From the NCBI GenBank assembly GCA_904066235.2, contig CAJFCV020000003.1, positions 4,216,001 to 4,280,000 on the forward strand: a stretch of DNA of 64,000 nt, in the 5' to 3' direction. A model generated the notes under the pieces. That model had not been told where the DNA came from and did no database searches. It saw only the letters and a list, made by a program, of their open reading frames with translations. Positions 1 to 10,026 of the stretch are shown in pieces (positions within the stretch are counted from its first letter, which is position 1; every line of letters begins with the position of its first letter). The DNA is from Bursaphelenchus xylophilus. Lineage: Eukaryota > Nematoda > Chromadorea > Rhabditida > Aphelenchoididae. The position numbers and the translations under genes are program-made.

Positions 1-180
1 GAGGATTCGGCGGAGGCTTTATCAAAGGGTCAAAACAAAACTCCGCCGATTTGTCCGCCGGACCAAAAAAATCAAAAATATTTGAAAGATAATGTTGCTC
101 TGATGGATTCTCGTAGCTGAGATTTTTCCCGGACTCGTAAGACAAATTTGACCCTTTGATAAAGCCTCCGCCGAATCCTC
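1..180. repeat. Fold-back repeat with 34-bp perfect inverted arms
   Basis: Bases 1-34 are the exact reverse complement of bases 147-180, with a spacer of about 110 bp. The arms contain the GGCGGAGG/CCTCCGCC motif that recurs to about 480. The left arm starts at the first base of the window, so the element may extend further left. No coding potential is seen. It is probably a small inverted-repeat transposon or satellite unit. Confidence 0.75.
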
Positions 181-985
181 CGCCGGGGAAAGAAATTACG
201 ACATTTTTGCCTTCTGTTGCATCGGACGACAACAAAAAATCACCCCAACTTCTTTTCCAACATGAATTGCAACAGCCGAAGGCCCAAAACAACGTCCGCC
301 GAGATCTGAGGTCTCCGCCGCGCATCCGCGGATTGCGTAAAATCGAAAACGCAAAAAAGCATACCGTAAAATCCAACGTAAACATGATTTTGGCCACTGT
401 AACAGAGTTTCCGCCATGTAATAAGGTGTGATTTTTAAAAAAGGCCCCAAATGCCTCCGCCGAGAACTGGCCTCTCCGCCGACAAAAAAAAAATTTTTTT
501 GTTCAGTACAAAACCGCCCGCTGTCAAGTTTTAGAAACAAAAAGAATTTCTACGATAACTAGCAAGAGCTCAAAGATATTCGCAAATTGTTTCTGTCAAA
601 TTTCTTGAAACACCCTGTAAAAACAACAGAGATCTTATGAAAATGCAATTTTTTGCTTGCATGCAGCATGATTTGCTGAGATCTCACAAAAAAAATTGCC
701 CAAAGTGTACCAACCAGGGCCAAACCTGACATCTAGGATCGTCTTTCCTTATTTATAACCGCGATGTAGAAATTGTCACTTGGCAATGACGTCAACAAAC
801 CGCTCGTTAACCACCGGTGCATTTTTTCATTCATAATTCACACTTATCAAAGATTTCACAGATTTGCTATAAGTACGTTTTTTCGAAATCGGTTTTTTAA
901 TTCATTGTTTCGGAAAAGTTGTGGGAAATAAAAACCCTTTATAGCGAACGTTTCCAAACCTTCTTTAACCTCTCTGCGCAGATGC
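181..985. other. Non-genic stretch with scattered CTCCGCCG motifs
   Basis: The 8-mer CTCCGCCG or close variants recurs near 42, 165, 313, 452 and 472 in either orientation, continuing the repeat at 1-180. From about 540 to 985 the sequence is AT-rich and I see no exon. In particular I find nothing resembling the two 5' exons expected for the chemoreceptor gene that follows. Confidence 0.5.
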
Positions 986-1011
986 CTTTGTTTTAAAATC
1001 CTCTTCTATAG

Positions 1012-1878
1012 GTCGTGCTCATAATCGTGACCGGAGGCCAAGCTCTCACCATGCAGGTCGCTTGCCTTATATTTCGATTTTCCATGCTTCAGGATTCGGA
1101 GATATGGATGAAAGTGATCACAAGTTGGAGGACTTGGGCCATAACTTATGTTATAATAATAGTTGCCTACACTTTGGCGTCGCTGCTTATTTTTACTCAA
1201 GTTGCAATGACTGCAGAGGTAGAAGGCACACAAAAATGTTTGATATAAAAGTTGCAGCAAGTCCGGGCGGAGATTACTCAACTGGCTCCATTGCTACAGG
1301 CACCATTGCCTGACTTTAGCCGAGTAATCTTTTACTTCCCTCCAACCACTGAGTATTCGCTATATGCTGCCATTTTCATAGTCGGCGGCTTTGTTTTGGC
1401 CGAAGTGTTATCGCTGCTTTCCGTGTACGCATTGCTAAGGAAATTGCAAGAAAAGAAAGCGAGCTTCTCCGAAATGACTTACAAATTGCATCGTCAGCTG
1501 ACGATTGCATTGGGTCTGCAGGTAAGTCGTATACGGTAAAATTTTCTACAATAGGATAGTTTTTGAACATACCAACATTTACAGCTCGCGACTCCCCTCA
1601 TTTTCATCATTTGCCCTGTAGTTTTTTGGGTATTTTACAACATTCCTTATGGTCGGATGGAGTATGTAACCGCCCGTTCATTCCTTCTGCACATTCAACT
1701 TTATGGCACCGTCAATTCCATTATCACTTTATACTTTATAAAACCTTATCGTCGATGGATAATATCCAAGTTTAAAGTTTTAATAAGCTTTGTAACCTTT
1801 GGCAAATATGGGCATAAATGCGATATCGTGGCGATTCACCAAGAGAGCACGTTTGCGTCGGGAACAAATGTAAAGTAA
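1012..1878 (+). CDS. Chemoreceptor, Str-superfamily 7TM GPCR (3' three exons only)
   Basis: Exons 1012-1218, 1252-1521 and 1585-1878 join in phase 0 and code 256 residues of a nematode seven-TM chemoreceptor (Srh/Srd-like). They match exons 3-5 of the complete paralogue at 2459-3881 in length (69, 90 and 97 codons against 68, 90 and 96) and in intron position. Family marks are TYKLHRQLTIALGLQ before the fourth intron, an IPYGRM turn, and NSIITLYFIKPYR at the end of the last TM segment, followed by a short cytoplasmic tail. Exons 1-2 (TM1-2) are not found between 541 and 1011. They may lie left of the window beyond the repeat, or be lost. The role would be chemosensation at ciliated sensory endings, ligand unknown. 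Confidence 0.75.
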
Positions 1879-2013
1879 GGTTTTTGAATATCAGAAATGC
1901 GCTTATGTGAGTGTAAAATACGGCGAAAAGAAAACTTTTATACAGAGCCTCACACCGTGCTTTAATTCCAAATATTTGGTTGACTTCTACTGACTTTTAT
2001 CCCCTGCTTTCAG

Positions 2014-2119
2014 CTAGTCATCCCTTTTTTATCTGCTCTTTGCCTGCCCAGTCATCATGTGGGTCTTCTACAACTTGCCTTATGGACGTCCGGGATCGCT
2101 ACGATCGGTGTGTCTATAA
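2014..2119 (+). pseudogene. Decayed copy of a chemoreceptor last exon
   Basis: After a normal acceptor (TTTCAG, ending 2013) the sequence reads LVIPF in one frame and then, after a small frame shift near 2030, CPVIMWVFYNLPYGRP in another. This matches CPVVFWVFYNIPYGRM of the neighbouring receptor. It stops at 2117-2119, before the NSIITLYFIKPYR region. It is a frameshifted, truncated duplicate of exon 5, with no other recognisable exons around it. Confidence 0.6.
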
Positions 2120-2458
2120 TGCTTATTCTTTATGGAACCAGGAACCATCGACTTCATATTTTGGGAAACGATATTTCCCTCGGACAACGCTGCACGAAAA
2201 TGAGGGCATGCAGATAAATCTTCATCTACCGTGTTTTGCTAGACAGTATCCTTAAAGTATGTGCACATTGGGCACTTTGAATACAGTCGAGTCACACTTT
2301 ATGGTTCATTTTTTACATGTATTATACATGTGGCCTACCTTCAGAAAACGACAAAACAACTTGCCGGTTCACACATCGAAACATATTCTCCGTAACACAG
2401 GTGGTATTTCGCCTACTAAGTACCAGAATGTCAGAAGAGAACACCATACCTGCCGAAT

Positions 2459-3881
2459 ATGAATAACGAGCAATGGGTCGACCTTATCTTCACGATCATC
2501 AGCATTTTCTCAACTTTGATGGCGGTGCTTGTCATTTATATTGTCATCTTTCATTCGCCGTCAACTATGAAAGGATACACTCGGTATATCATCAATTACA
2601 CTGTAGGTATTTATAGGGTAACAGAATTTCAAGAACATTATTAATTTTATTCTTTTAGGTATGGGATTTTTTATTTTCCCTGAATCTTGGAGTACTTGTA
2701 AAGCCTCAGTTTACCCCTCCATTTAACTGCAGCTACATCAATGGATGGTTCAGATTTCTGGGCCCAGATTGGGCCCCAATCATCTCTGTAAGAAATACGA
2801 AAGCATACCTAGAGTTACCGCCAACTTCAGATGATAGGGATAGTGAATACCGGAGGGAATTGTCTCTCAACTCAATGTCTGTGCTTGTTTTATCGCTTCG
2901 TCGTTCTTTGGAATGAGCCCTTTTGGAATTCATTGGTAGTTTCGCCGCGAGCTTGGGTCGTTGGATACATCATCACATCCTGTATTTGCTTTTCCACTTA
3001 TTTCATTTTTTCGCCAATGATTACACTTGGACCGGTAAGAAATTTTTTTGAACAGTCCAGTTCAGCCCCCCCTTGACCCAGTATAAAAGAAATTTTTTTT
3101 CATTATGGGGGGGGGGGGGTGTGAAATGGAAAACAGTGGGGGGTTTGAACTACTTTTCCTGGGGGGCTGAAAACTACCAAAGCCCCCAATTTTCAAAAAA
3201 AAGCATCTTGTGATTTGATGGCCAGATGTTCCGCAATGTAGCTGGTTTCAGGAAATGCTGGATCTCATAGAAGCGACAGCAAGGAAGTACCCGAATGCCA
3301 CAAAACCAGTCCTCAGCAAGAACCCCATTATGTTTACCGACCCCAACAATGTGCATGCCCTCTACACTGTTCTCTTTGTGGTCATTGGATTTCTTATCGC
3401 CGAATCGGTTTCATTTGTCACCGTTTTCTTCCTGTTGCGAATCTTAGAATCCAAGAAGGCCAGTTTCTCTAAAGCCACGTACAAATTGCATCGGCAATTG
3501 CTTATCGCCTTGGCCGTCCAAGTAGGTTTTATCCCAAACTTCCCAAACTTTTTTGATCAATGTCTCAGTAAAAGCATCGTGTATTTCTAGCTCCTCACCC
3601 CGTTCCTATTCATCATGCTCCCCGTTACGTATGGAATCTATCTAATCTATCCTGTAATAAGAGTAGACAGTTTTACAGCCGGTCTGATTATCAATTATAT
3701 TGAACTTTATGGGACCTCCAATTCGATCGTAACTTTATATTTTATCAAACCGTATAGAACGTATCTCAAAGAGAAGTTCTTGCAAATTGTGAGAGTTGTG
3801 TCGTTTGGAAGACTGGCAAAAGAAGAGGCTGTAATTCTGGTGACGGCACCGGAAAGTACAATAAATTCAGGTTATGCCTAG
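2459..3881 (+). CDS. Chemoreceptor, Str-superfamily 7TM GPCR (complete)
   Basis: Five exons, 2459-2602, 2659-2787, 2831-3034, 3252-3521 and 3591-3881, all phase 0, code 345 residues. The start gives MNNEQWVDLIFT followed by a hydrophobic TM1; later marks are SPSTMKGYTRYIINYT, LHRQLLIALAVQ and NSIVTLYFIKPYR. About seven hydrophobic segments are present. Length and architecture fit the nematode Srh/Srd-type receptors of the Str superfamily, which act in chemosensory neurons. It is a tandem paralogue of the gene at 1012-1878 and a relative of the minus-strand gene at 6359-7652. Intron 3 is unusually long and G-rich. A tandem AATAAA-like tail follows the stop near 3905. The choice between the Srh and Srd families is unsure. 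Confidence 0.9.
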
Positions 3882-5111
3882 GATTTCTGCAGGATGGTTA
3901 ATATTAATAATAAATAAATTCAAGATATTTCTATATTTAAAACGCAATAAATTAAGCTATGATCCAATAGCGTCATGTCCAATTCTAATAATTGCTAGGC
4001 TCCAATTTTCTTAAAAATGGTCGTCAAGTATTTTCGTTCAGACATCAGCGCATACAAGAATACAACCTTTGTCGTACAGGTGATATTTCACCTACACCTA
4101 TACTCCGCGCATTTAATTTGGATCAACCTGGATCTCAAAAATTAAGCAAGGCCTGGACTTGATTATTTTTGTATAATAATCTATTGTCATAAAGAACATG
4201 TTTGAGCAACAAACAATCCCATTTCAGGTAAGTGTAAAATTTTAAATTGCAATTTAAGATTTCGGGTGCGCAGAAAATTTGGATCAACCTTGCAAAAAAT
4301 TATTTTGCTCGCTGAGGTGGTCGATTTTATTGTTGTAAATGGTGAATATGGATACTACGAAGAAATAATATTCTGAGGGTATCAATTTTGTGCAATATTT
4401 CTTATGACATGGCCTATTTAGGGAGATACCAAGGAATACGGTAAGAAAACTCAAACAAAGCCCAAAAACTGATAATTGAAAACTCCTCAAACTGCTTGAA
4501 AAGTGTACTAATACTTACTTGTAGGCCATGCAAAGTATTTTAGTAAGGCATCTGGTAGAGTTCACGGCATCTACGACTTCTACGAGACATAAATCAGAAT
4601 TTTTCTGAAAAAAGTTTCTAACGGAAAGTTTACGGTACTTTTTAAAAATTTTCTAGTGCTTGTTTTGAGGGTTCAGCATATACAGGACATGATGTGGCAG
4701 CTTTTGATTTAATTAGTTCATACGATTCGTTGGTATCAATTCCGTAGGGCACAAAACTTTAGCAATATTTTGAATCCGCGAAAATTCAAAATATGGAAGA
4801 CTCGTTGAGAAGCTACAGTGCATCCGAGAATTTCCTCTTTTGTTTGCTTATTAAATATGCACCTTGTAGATTGCTATAAAAGCAAATGCAACGGTGGTTT
4901 TAGTTCAGGGAGGGAATTTCCAACCGAACGCGTGTGATGCACGGTATAGTTTTTGATCCCCGCTCCGTCAGGCGACGTCAAACGGTAAAAATTGACAAAT
5001 CTTTTTACGTAGAAATTTCAGCAATGTTGTTGTCTTTCTGCCGGCGCATCGAACAACCCTTCAGAAAATTTTTAAAAAGTACCGTAAACTTTCCGTTAGA
5101 AACTTTTTTCA

Positions 5112-5682
5112 CAAGGAAAGTACTTCTATGGGGTGTGGAATTACCGGTCGAGATATATCTCAAAAAATTCGCAAAAATTTTCTGATTCAGAATATATATA
5201 AATTAGCTGCCTAATTTTGGTCTAATGACATGTTTTTGTCCTCAGAAGTTTTCTCGCGACACCATGCAAGTGTCTTTTTGACCGCGTTTTTACCAATAAA
5301 AAAATTTTGTTTTGTGCTAAACTAAATTCTGAGGCCTTGACAAGCCTTAAAATGTCAAATTGGATTACAACTACACCTTAAAAGTAGTTCCAATATAAAA
5401 AATGGGTTCTAGTGTGGCAAAAGGAATCGAACCCGTTCCCCTCGGATTCCCAATCTAGCGCTCTAACCACTCGGCCACACCGCTCTCTTCCAAAGGGAGA
5501 GACCGAGCGCGCTTTTGTTGCCGCAGATTTTTTTCCTTGAGAAAAACATTTATTGAAAAAACTCGCTGATAGACCAAAATTAGGCAGCTAATTTTTATAT
5601 ATTCTGAATCAGAAAATTTTTGCGAATTTTTTGATATATATCTCGACCGGTAATTCCACACCCCATAGAAGTACTTTCCTTG
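5112..5682. mobile_element. 571-bp inverted-repeat element carrying a tRNA-like unit (copy A)
   Basis: The termini CAAGGAAAGT and ACTTTCCTTG begin arms of about 110 bp (5112-5225 and 5570-5682). Flanks are TCA on both sides (5109-5111 and 5683-5685), a 3-bp TNA duplication as made by PIF/Harbinger transposases. It sits inside the right arm of the palindrome 4101-6190. A second copy at 60173-61619 has the same termini and, without its own insertion, the same 571-bp length. The centre holds a tRNA-like sequence with A and B boxes. No protein is encoded. Confidence 0.8.
5412..5484 (-). pseudogene. tRNA-Ser-like pseudogene (Pol III A and B boxes)
   Basis: On the minus strand the sequence contains TGGCCGAGTGG, a match to the A box and D arm, and GGTTCGATTCC, a match to the B box and T loop, at normal spacing with an extended variable region as in class II (Ser/Leu) tRNAs. 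The T stem and acceptor stem pair poorly, and the anticodon position reads GGG in the best alignment. It is therefore more likely a tRNA-derived Pol III unit of the mobile element than a working tRNA. Confidence 0.6.
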
Positions 5683-6358
5683 TCAGAAAAATTCTGATTT
5701 ATGTCTCGTAGAAGTCGTAGATGCCGTGAACTCTACCAGATGCCTTACTAAAATACTTTGCATGGCCTACAAGTAAGTATTAGTACACTTTTCAAGCAGT
5801 TTGAGGAGTTTTCAATTATCAGTTTTTGGGCTTTGTTTGAGTTTTCTTACCGTATTCCTTGGTATCTCCCTAAATAGGCCATGTCATAAGAAATATTGCA
5901 CAAAATTGATACCCTCAGAATATTATTTCTTCGTAGTATCCATATTCACCATTTACAACAATAAAATCGACCACCTCAGCGAGCAAAATAATTTTTTGCA
6001 AGGTTGATCCAAATTTTCTGCGCACCCGAAATCTTAAATTGCAATTTAAAATTTTACACTTACCTGAAATGTGATTGTTTGTTGCTCAAACATGTTCTTT
6101 ATGACAATAGATTATTATACAAAAATAATCAAGTCCAGGCCTTGCTTAATTTTTGAGATCCAGGTTGATCCAAATTAAATGCGCGGAGTATATAAGATCG
6201 ATGAAACCAGAAGATGTTATTTTAGTCATGAAAGTATAATACAATCAACTCGGGTGCTGTATAATTTACTTGCAGATAGGCAATAAATAGAGAAATCTCG
6301 ATATTCAAAACGTTTTATGATTACCATTTTCTCTTTAATAAACCAATTGAAGATAGGT

Positions 6359-7652
6359 CTATCCACCAGTATTTATCGTAGATTCTGGAAGTCTGATAAA
6401 CAGTTGCTCCTCTTCCATTCCAAAAAATCCACAAGAAACCTTCCGTAAAGCGTTCTTAAACTGTGATTGTAAATACTTTCGATATGGCTTCACGCAATAC
6501 AAAGTAATCATTGAGTTTGTGGCGCTGTAAAAGTCGATAAAAGCGATCACAATCTCCCCGAGTAATTCGCTGGTATCCCAATGATAATAATTCGCGATTA
6601 ATCCGTATCCAACCGGCAACATTATAAAGAAAAATGGGGCAAATAGCTGAAAGAATCTTTTTTCTGGCAAAATCGTTTGTTCTAGCCGCAAAAAGTTTAC
6701 TTATCTGTAATCCTAGTGCGATTGTAAGTTGCCGATGCAGTTTATAAGTGTTAGCCGAGAAGCTAGACTTCTGTTCTTCCAGTCTGTGAAGGATAAGATA
6801 AACACAACTTAAAGCCAACATCTCAGCGATCAACAGAAGCAAGATGATCAATCTACCGCCCAAGCCGGCTCGATCATCGGTCGCCGAATCTATATACAAC
6901 AGAACTTCATCGTGGATCTCTGGGATTACCGCATTGGGATAAAATTTCAAAATATTCACCATTCTTGAAGGGATTTCCTAAAGAGATTGTCATAATGTAC
7001 GTTAGTTGTACAAAAGATGTCCTTGCAAGGACATAAAGGTCTTGCAAACGAATTTTTTTTCAAAACGTTTACATTTTGTGGGACCTGCAACAGTATAGCA
7101 ACGAATGCCGTGCCAACTGTAGCCGTGAGTTTTACTGCGTATGTTATGATCCATGTTCTAACGGATGTCACAAAATTCAGAAGCCATTCGCTTTGCCTCA
7201 AGACAGCCATCCGATATAACAAACAGGCGACTTGGGCAACAATTGCATAACCAGCTCTGTTGACAAGCAAGACAATCTAAAACCTCCACCGAATAAGAAA
7301 GAAGAAACTGTTTTGTCGCGCTCTAAGCCCGCCAACAGGCAATCTGCTTACCGCAACGATGGGTCCGCTCTCTCCCAGCAATGATAATGGCTCATTAATG
7401 ATTGCGCCGGTAAACGGAAACAATGGAAATGGCCTCACCATGATGCCAAGAGCCAAAGAGAACAATAAATCAAATATCTGCGAGCGCTTTGTTTTAAATA
7501 CATTATCTTACAGTAAAATTGATGATAAATCGTTTGTAAGCCCTCATACTTTCGGGCGATTGATAAAGAACAACATATATCACAATTGCAGGAAGAATTG
7601 TGGACAAGATACTGATAGCGATCATGCAGTAATCGTACCAGATCATAGTCAT
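6359..7652 (-). CDS. Chemoreceptor, Str-superfamily 7TM GPCR (damaged splice donor)
   Basis: Five minus-strand exons, 7652-7512, 7477-7352, 7276-7073, 6977-6705 and 6646-6359, have the same sizes and phase-0 junctions as the receptor at 2459-3881 and would code 343 residues. Marks include SPESMRAYKRFIINFT, NTYKLHRQLTIALGLQ, NSMITLYCVKPYR and a STINTGG-type tail. The donor of the last intron reads CAG|ATAAGT where the paralogues have CAG|GTAAGT or CAA|GTAGGT. The first usable GT four bases later shifts the frame. The gene is otherwise intact, so it may be a very young pseudogene, a polymorphic allele, or use a rare donor. The function would be chemosensory. Confidence 0.8.
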
Positions 7653-7993
7653 CTTAGTAAAAAACTGTCTTGACTATACGACCAGCAACAGGAAGCTGCC
7701 TATTTATGTCATTTTTCACGAATAACTAAACCTATTCAAAGTTCACCTGGTATTTTTAATGGTATTTAAAAAATTCGGGGTTTGTTCCTCGTACATGTTT
7801 TATTATTCCTAGGGTTATCCAGGCCGTGGCAAAGGGGAATACATCAGACCGCGGTCTGACGATTTGCAAGCTGCACGCTGCTTGGGCGCGAGCTGCGTAA
7901 AATGATTTGTCGAAAAATAAAATTCTTTTTTCTCGGGTTGACTCATTCGTAAAATATTGGACAAGAATCGCTGATTCCTCCTCAGTCGTCGTC
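7653..7993. promoter_or_regulatory. Divergent spacer between chemoreceptor and ARPC1
   Basis: This stretch of about 340 bp separates the start codons of the minus-strand receptor and the plus-strand ARPC1 gene, so it must hold both 5' ends. No specific motif is recognisable to me. An open frame on the minus strand from 8142 into this spacer has no codon or domain support. Confidence 0.4.
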
Positions 7994-9589
7994 ATGTCCA
8001 ATGGGATTCCACCTCCAGTGCCGGCAAAAGCACCAACAAAGCACTGGAATTTAGGGGTTGGCCCAATTTTGGCCCATTCCTTCAATGCAGACCGTAGTAG
8101 TAAGTCGTTTCTGCTTTTCTTTTGGAGTCTAGGCCTCAACAAAGGTGCGCCGGATCAGTCCAAGTAGAAAAGGACTAGTTTCTATATAATTTCACATTAT
8201 TTTAGACAACAACATATTTTCTTTTTAGTGCTTGCCGTTTCGTCCGCAGAAACGATTTACGTTTTCCACTTGGATAAAGGGGAGTGGAATTTACTCACGG
8301 AGATTCACGAACATGATCTACACGTTACTTGTTTGGATTGGGCCGCCAAAACGAATCGTTTGGTATCCGGATCACATGATAAGAATTCCTTCGTTTTCAC
8401 AGTCTCTCCAGATAACGTTTTCAAACCGGAATTGGTGTTGGTACGAGCGTTGAGGGGGATTACGAGTTGTAAATGGTCTCCGCTTGGTAAGCACTTTTTC
8501 TTTGTTTTCTATGAAGTTTAGGTAATCGATGAAGGGAAGTGGTGGGGAAAAATGTACTTTTCTTTTTCAGAAAACAAGTTTGCTATTGGAACGCACTGTA
8601 AAACCGTGGCCGTTTGTTTTTACGAGAAGGAAAATGACTGGTGGATCTCAAAACATATCAAAAAGGACCTTCAATCTACAGTTAAATGCTTAGATTGGCA
8701 TCCAAACAATGTACTACTGGCTGTAGGAACCACTGATTTTAAGGTGAGAAAGAGGCTTTTGTTTAGTCAATTTGGCATTTTAGGTGTATGTTTTCTCGGG
8801 GTACTGTAAGGAAGTAGATGAAAAGCCCGCCCCGAACCCATGGGGATCTAAATTGCCCTTCGGGATCCTTCTTGCCGAGTTCACAACTTACGGATGGGTC
8901 AGATCTCTTGCATTCTCGCCGTCAGGAAATCAGTTGGCTTGGACGACACATGCCGCGGAGATTTCCGTGGTCAACAAGGCAAATGGAGGAAATGAAGCCA
9001 AGCCAGAGACTGTTCGGCATCAATTTTTGCCCTTCAATCAGATAATGTTCACCGATGAAAATACGCTGCTAGCTATTGTAAGTTGCTTTGATTATAGTCT
9101 TTTCGAAATTTAGACGGAAGAAGAGTGCATTTATCTTTCAGGGGCATGAATTTTCTCCAGTGCAATTCAAAGTTGAGAATGGAAAACCAAAGTATCAACG
9201 AAAAATTGATATTCCGTCCGCCGAGAAGAATGAATCTACCGCTTCGGCCTTCAAAATGTTCCGCTCCATTGATCGAACGGCCGCTCAACAAACGGCCGAC
9301 GATGGGAAGCCAAAAACTCTTCATCAAAACACTGTTACGTAAGTAATTGTTAATTCTTTCCGTATTGGACACCTTGATCAATATAATTTTCTATTTTTTA
9401 GAAATCTCCGCGCCTACGCATCCGGCCCTAAGGGCATAACAAAGTTCACAACGGTTGGTCTGGACGGTCAATTGGTTCTGTGGGATCTGAAAGTAAGTTT
9501 GGATACCTCTTTTTATTACTCAAAACCTTTAGGCCGCTATTGCATTTACTCATCCGGCTGCCCCGGAACTTGTAGAAACGGTAAAATAG
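7994..9589 (+). CDS. arx-3: ARPC1, p40 subunit of the Arp2/3 complex
   Basis: Seven exons (7994-8099, 8229-8486, 8571-8743, 8784-9077, 9142-9338, 9402-9492, 9533-9589) join in frame to 391 residues. It is a WD-repeat protein with conserved stretches of the ARPC1 family, e.g. [49 protein letters not shown] and LHQNTVT, ending in a WDLK repeat and a short tail. ARPC1 helps nucleate branched actin at the cell cortex together with Arp2, Arp3 and the other ARPC subunits. Compared with animal ARPC1 (about 370 residues) it has an extra N-terminal stretch of about 15 residues rich in proline ([18 protein letters not shown]). An AATAAA lies near 9923. It is divergent from the receptor and convergent with the acyltransferase. 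Confidence 0.95.
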
Positions 9590-10026
9590 AGTGATAAAAC
9601 AGGCTAATGTTTTGAGAATGACAATGAAAATGACCCATGAGACTAATATTGTCCGATATTACACTAGGCGAGGATAACAAATATTAACAGAGTGCACATA
9701 AAATTACATAACTGTTGAGTGGATTTGACACTGGATGAGATGTTTATAGGATTAATCCTTTAATTTCAGGACTAGATGTATGGTATTCAAGTGCCTTGAA
9801 CCTACGTATAAGTATTTAAATTTGTTTTTGGTGTATAATTTATTTTATAATGTTTCCTAATCGCCTTGCTTTTTGTCTGTGGCAATGTTTCCAATCGTTC
9901 TGTAGTCTAATTATGTTTTTGAATAAAGATCTTCTTATTCTAATCTTCGGTGTTTTAGTTCACATTAACCCGTTTTATTAGCGAAGCGATCTGATAAAAA
10001 AATGCCAAAAATGGAGAGTGTAAAGT
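9590..10026. other. Convergent 3' spacer
   Basis: This AT-rich stretch lies between the stops of ARPC1 and the minus-strand acyltransferase. It contains an AATAAA near 9923 fitting ARPC1 polyadenylation. No gene is visible. Confidence 0.5.

Larger units (their letters stand above)
4101..6190. mobile_element. Palindromic TA-flanked element (host of a nested insertion)
   Basis: Arms 4101-4654 and 5063-6190 are near-perfect reverse complements once the insertion at 5112-5682 is removed from the right arm. The termini read TACTCCGCGC and its complement, flanked by TA on both sides (4099-4100 and 6191-6192), as in Tc1/mariner-type insertions. Without the insert the element is about 1.5 kb with about 400 bp of unpaired centre. 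Both arms contain an identical 68-codon open frame, which I take as a by-product of the repeat and not a gene. No transposase is recognisable. Confidence 0.75.

Noticed and set aside
5412..5484. Functional tRNA gene
   Set aside because: A and B boxes are good but acceptor and T stems do not pair, and the copy at 60371 has a different anticodon position and the same stem defects.
4284..6007. Two identical 68-codon open frames in opposite orientation (4284-4490 minus, 5801-6007 plus)
   Set aside because: They are mirror copies inside the arms of a palindromic element, with no splice context or domain. The identity reflects the repeat, not a gene.
7756..8142. 128-codon minus-strand frame opposite ARPC1 exon 1
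   Set aside because: It overlaps a well-supported exon, has no recognisable domain, and lacks splice partners.
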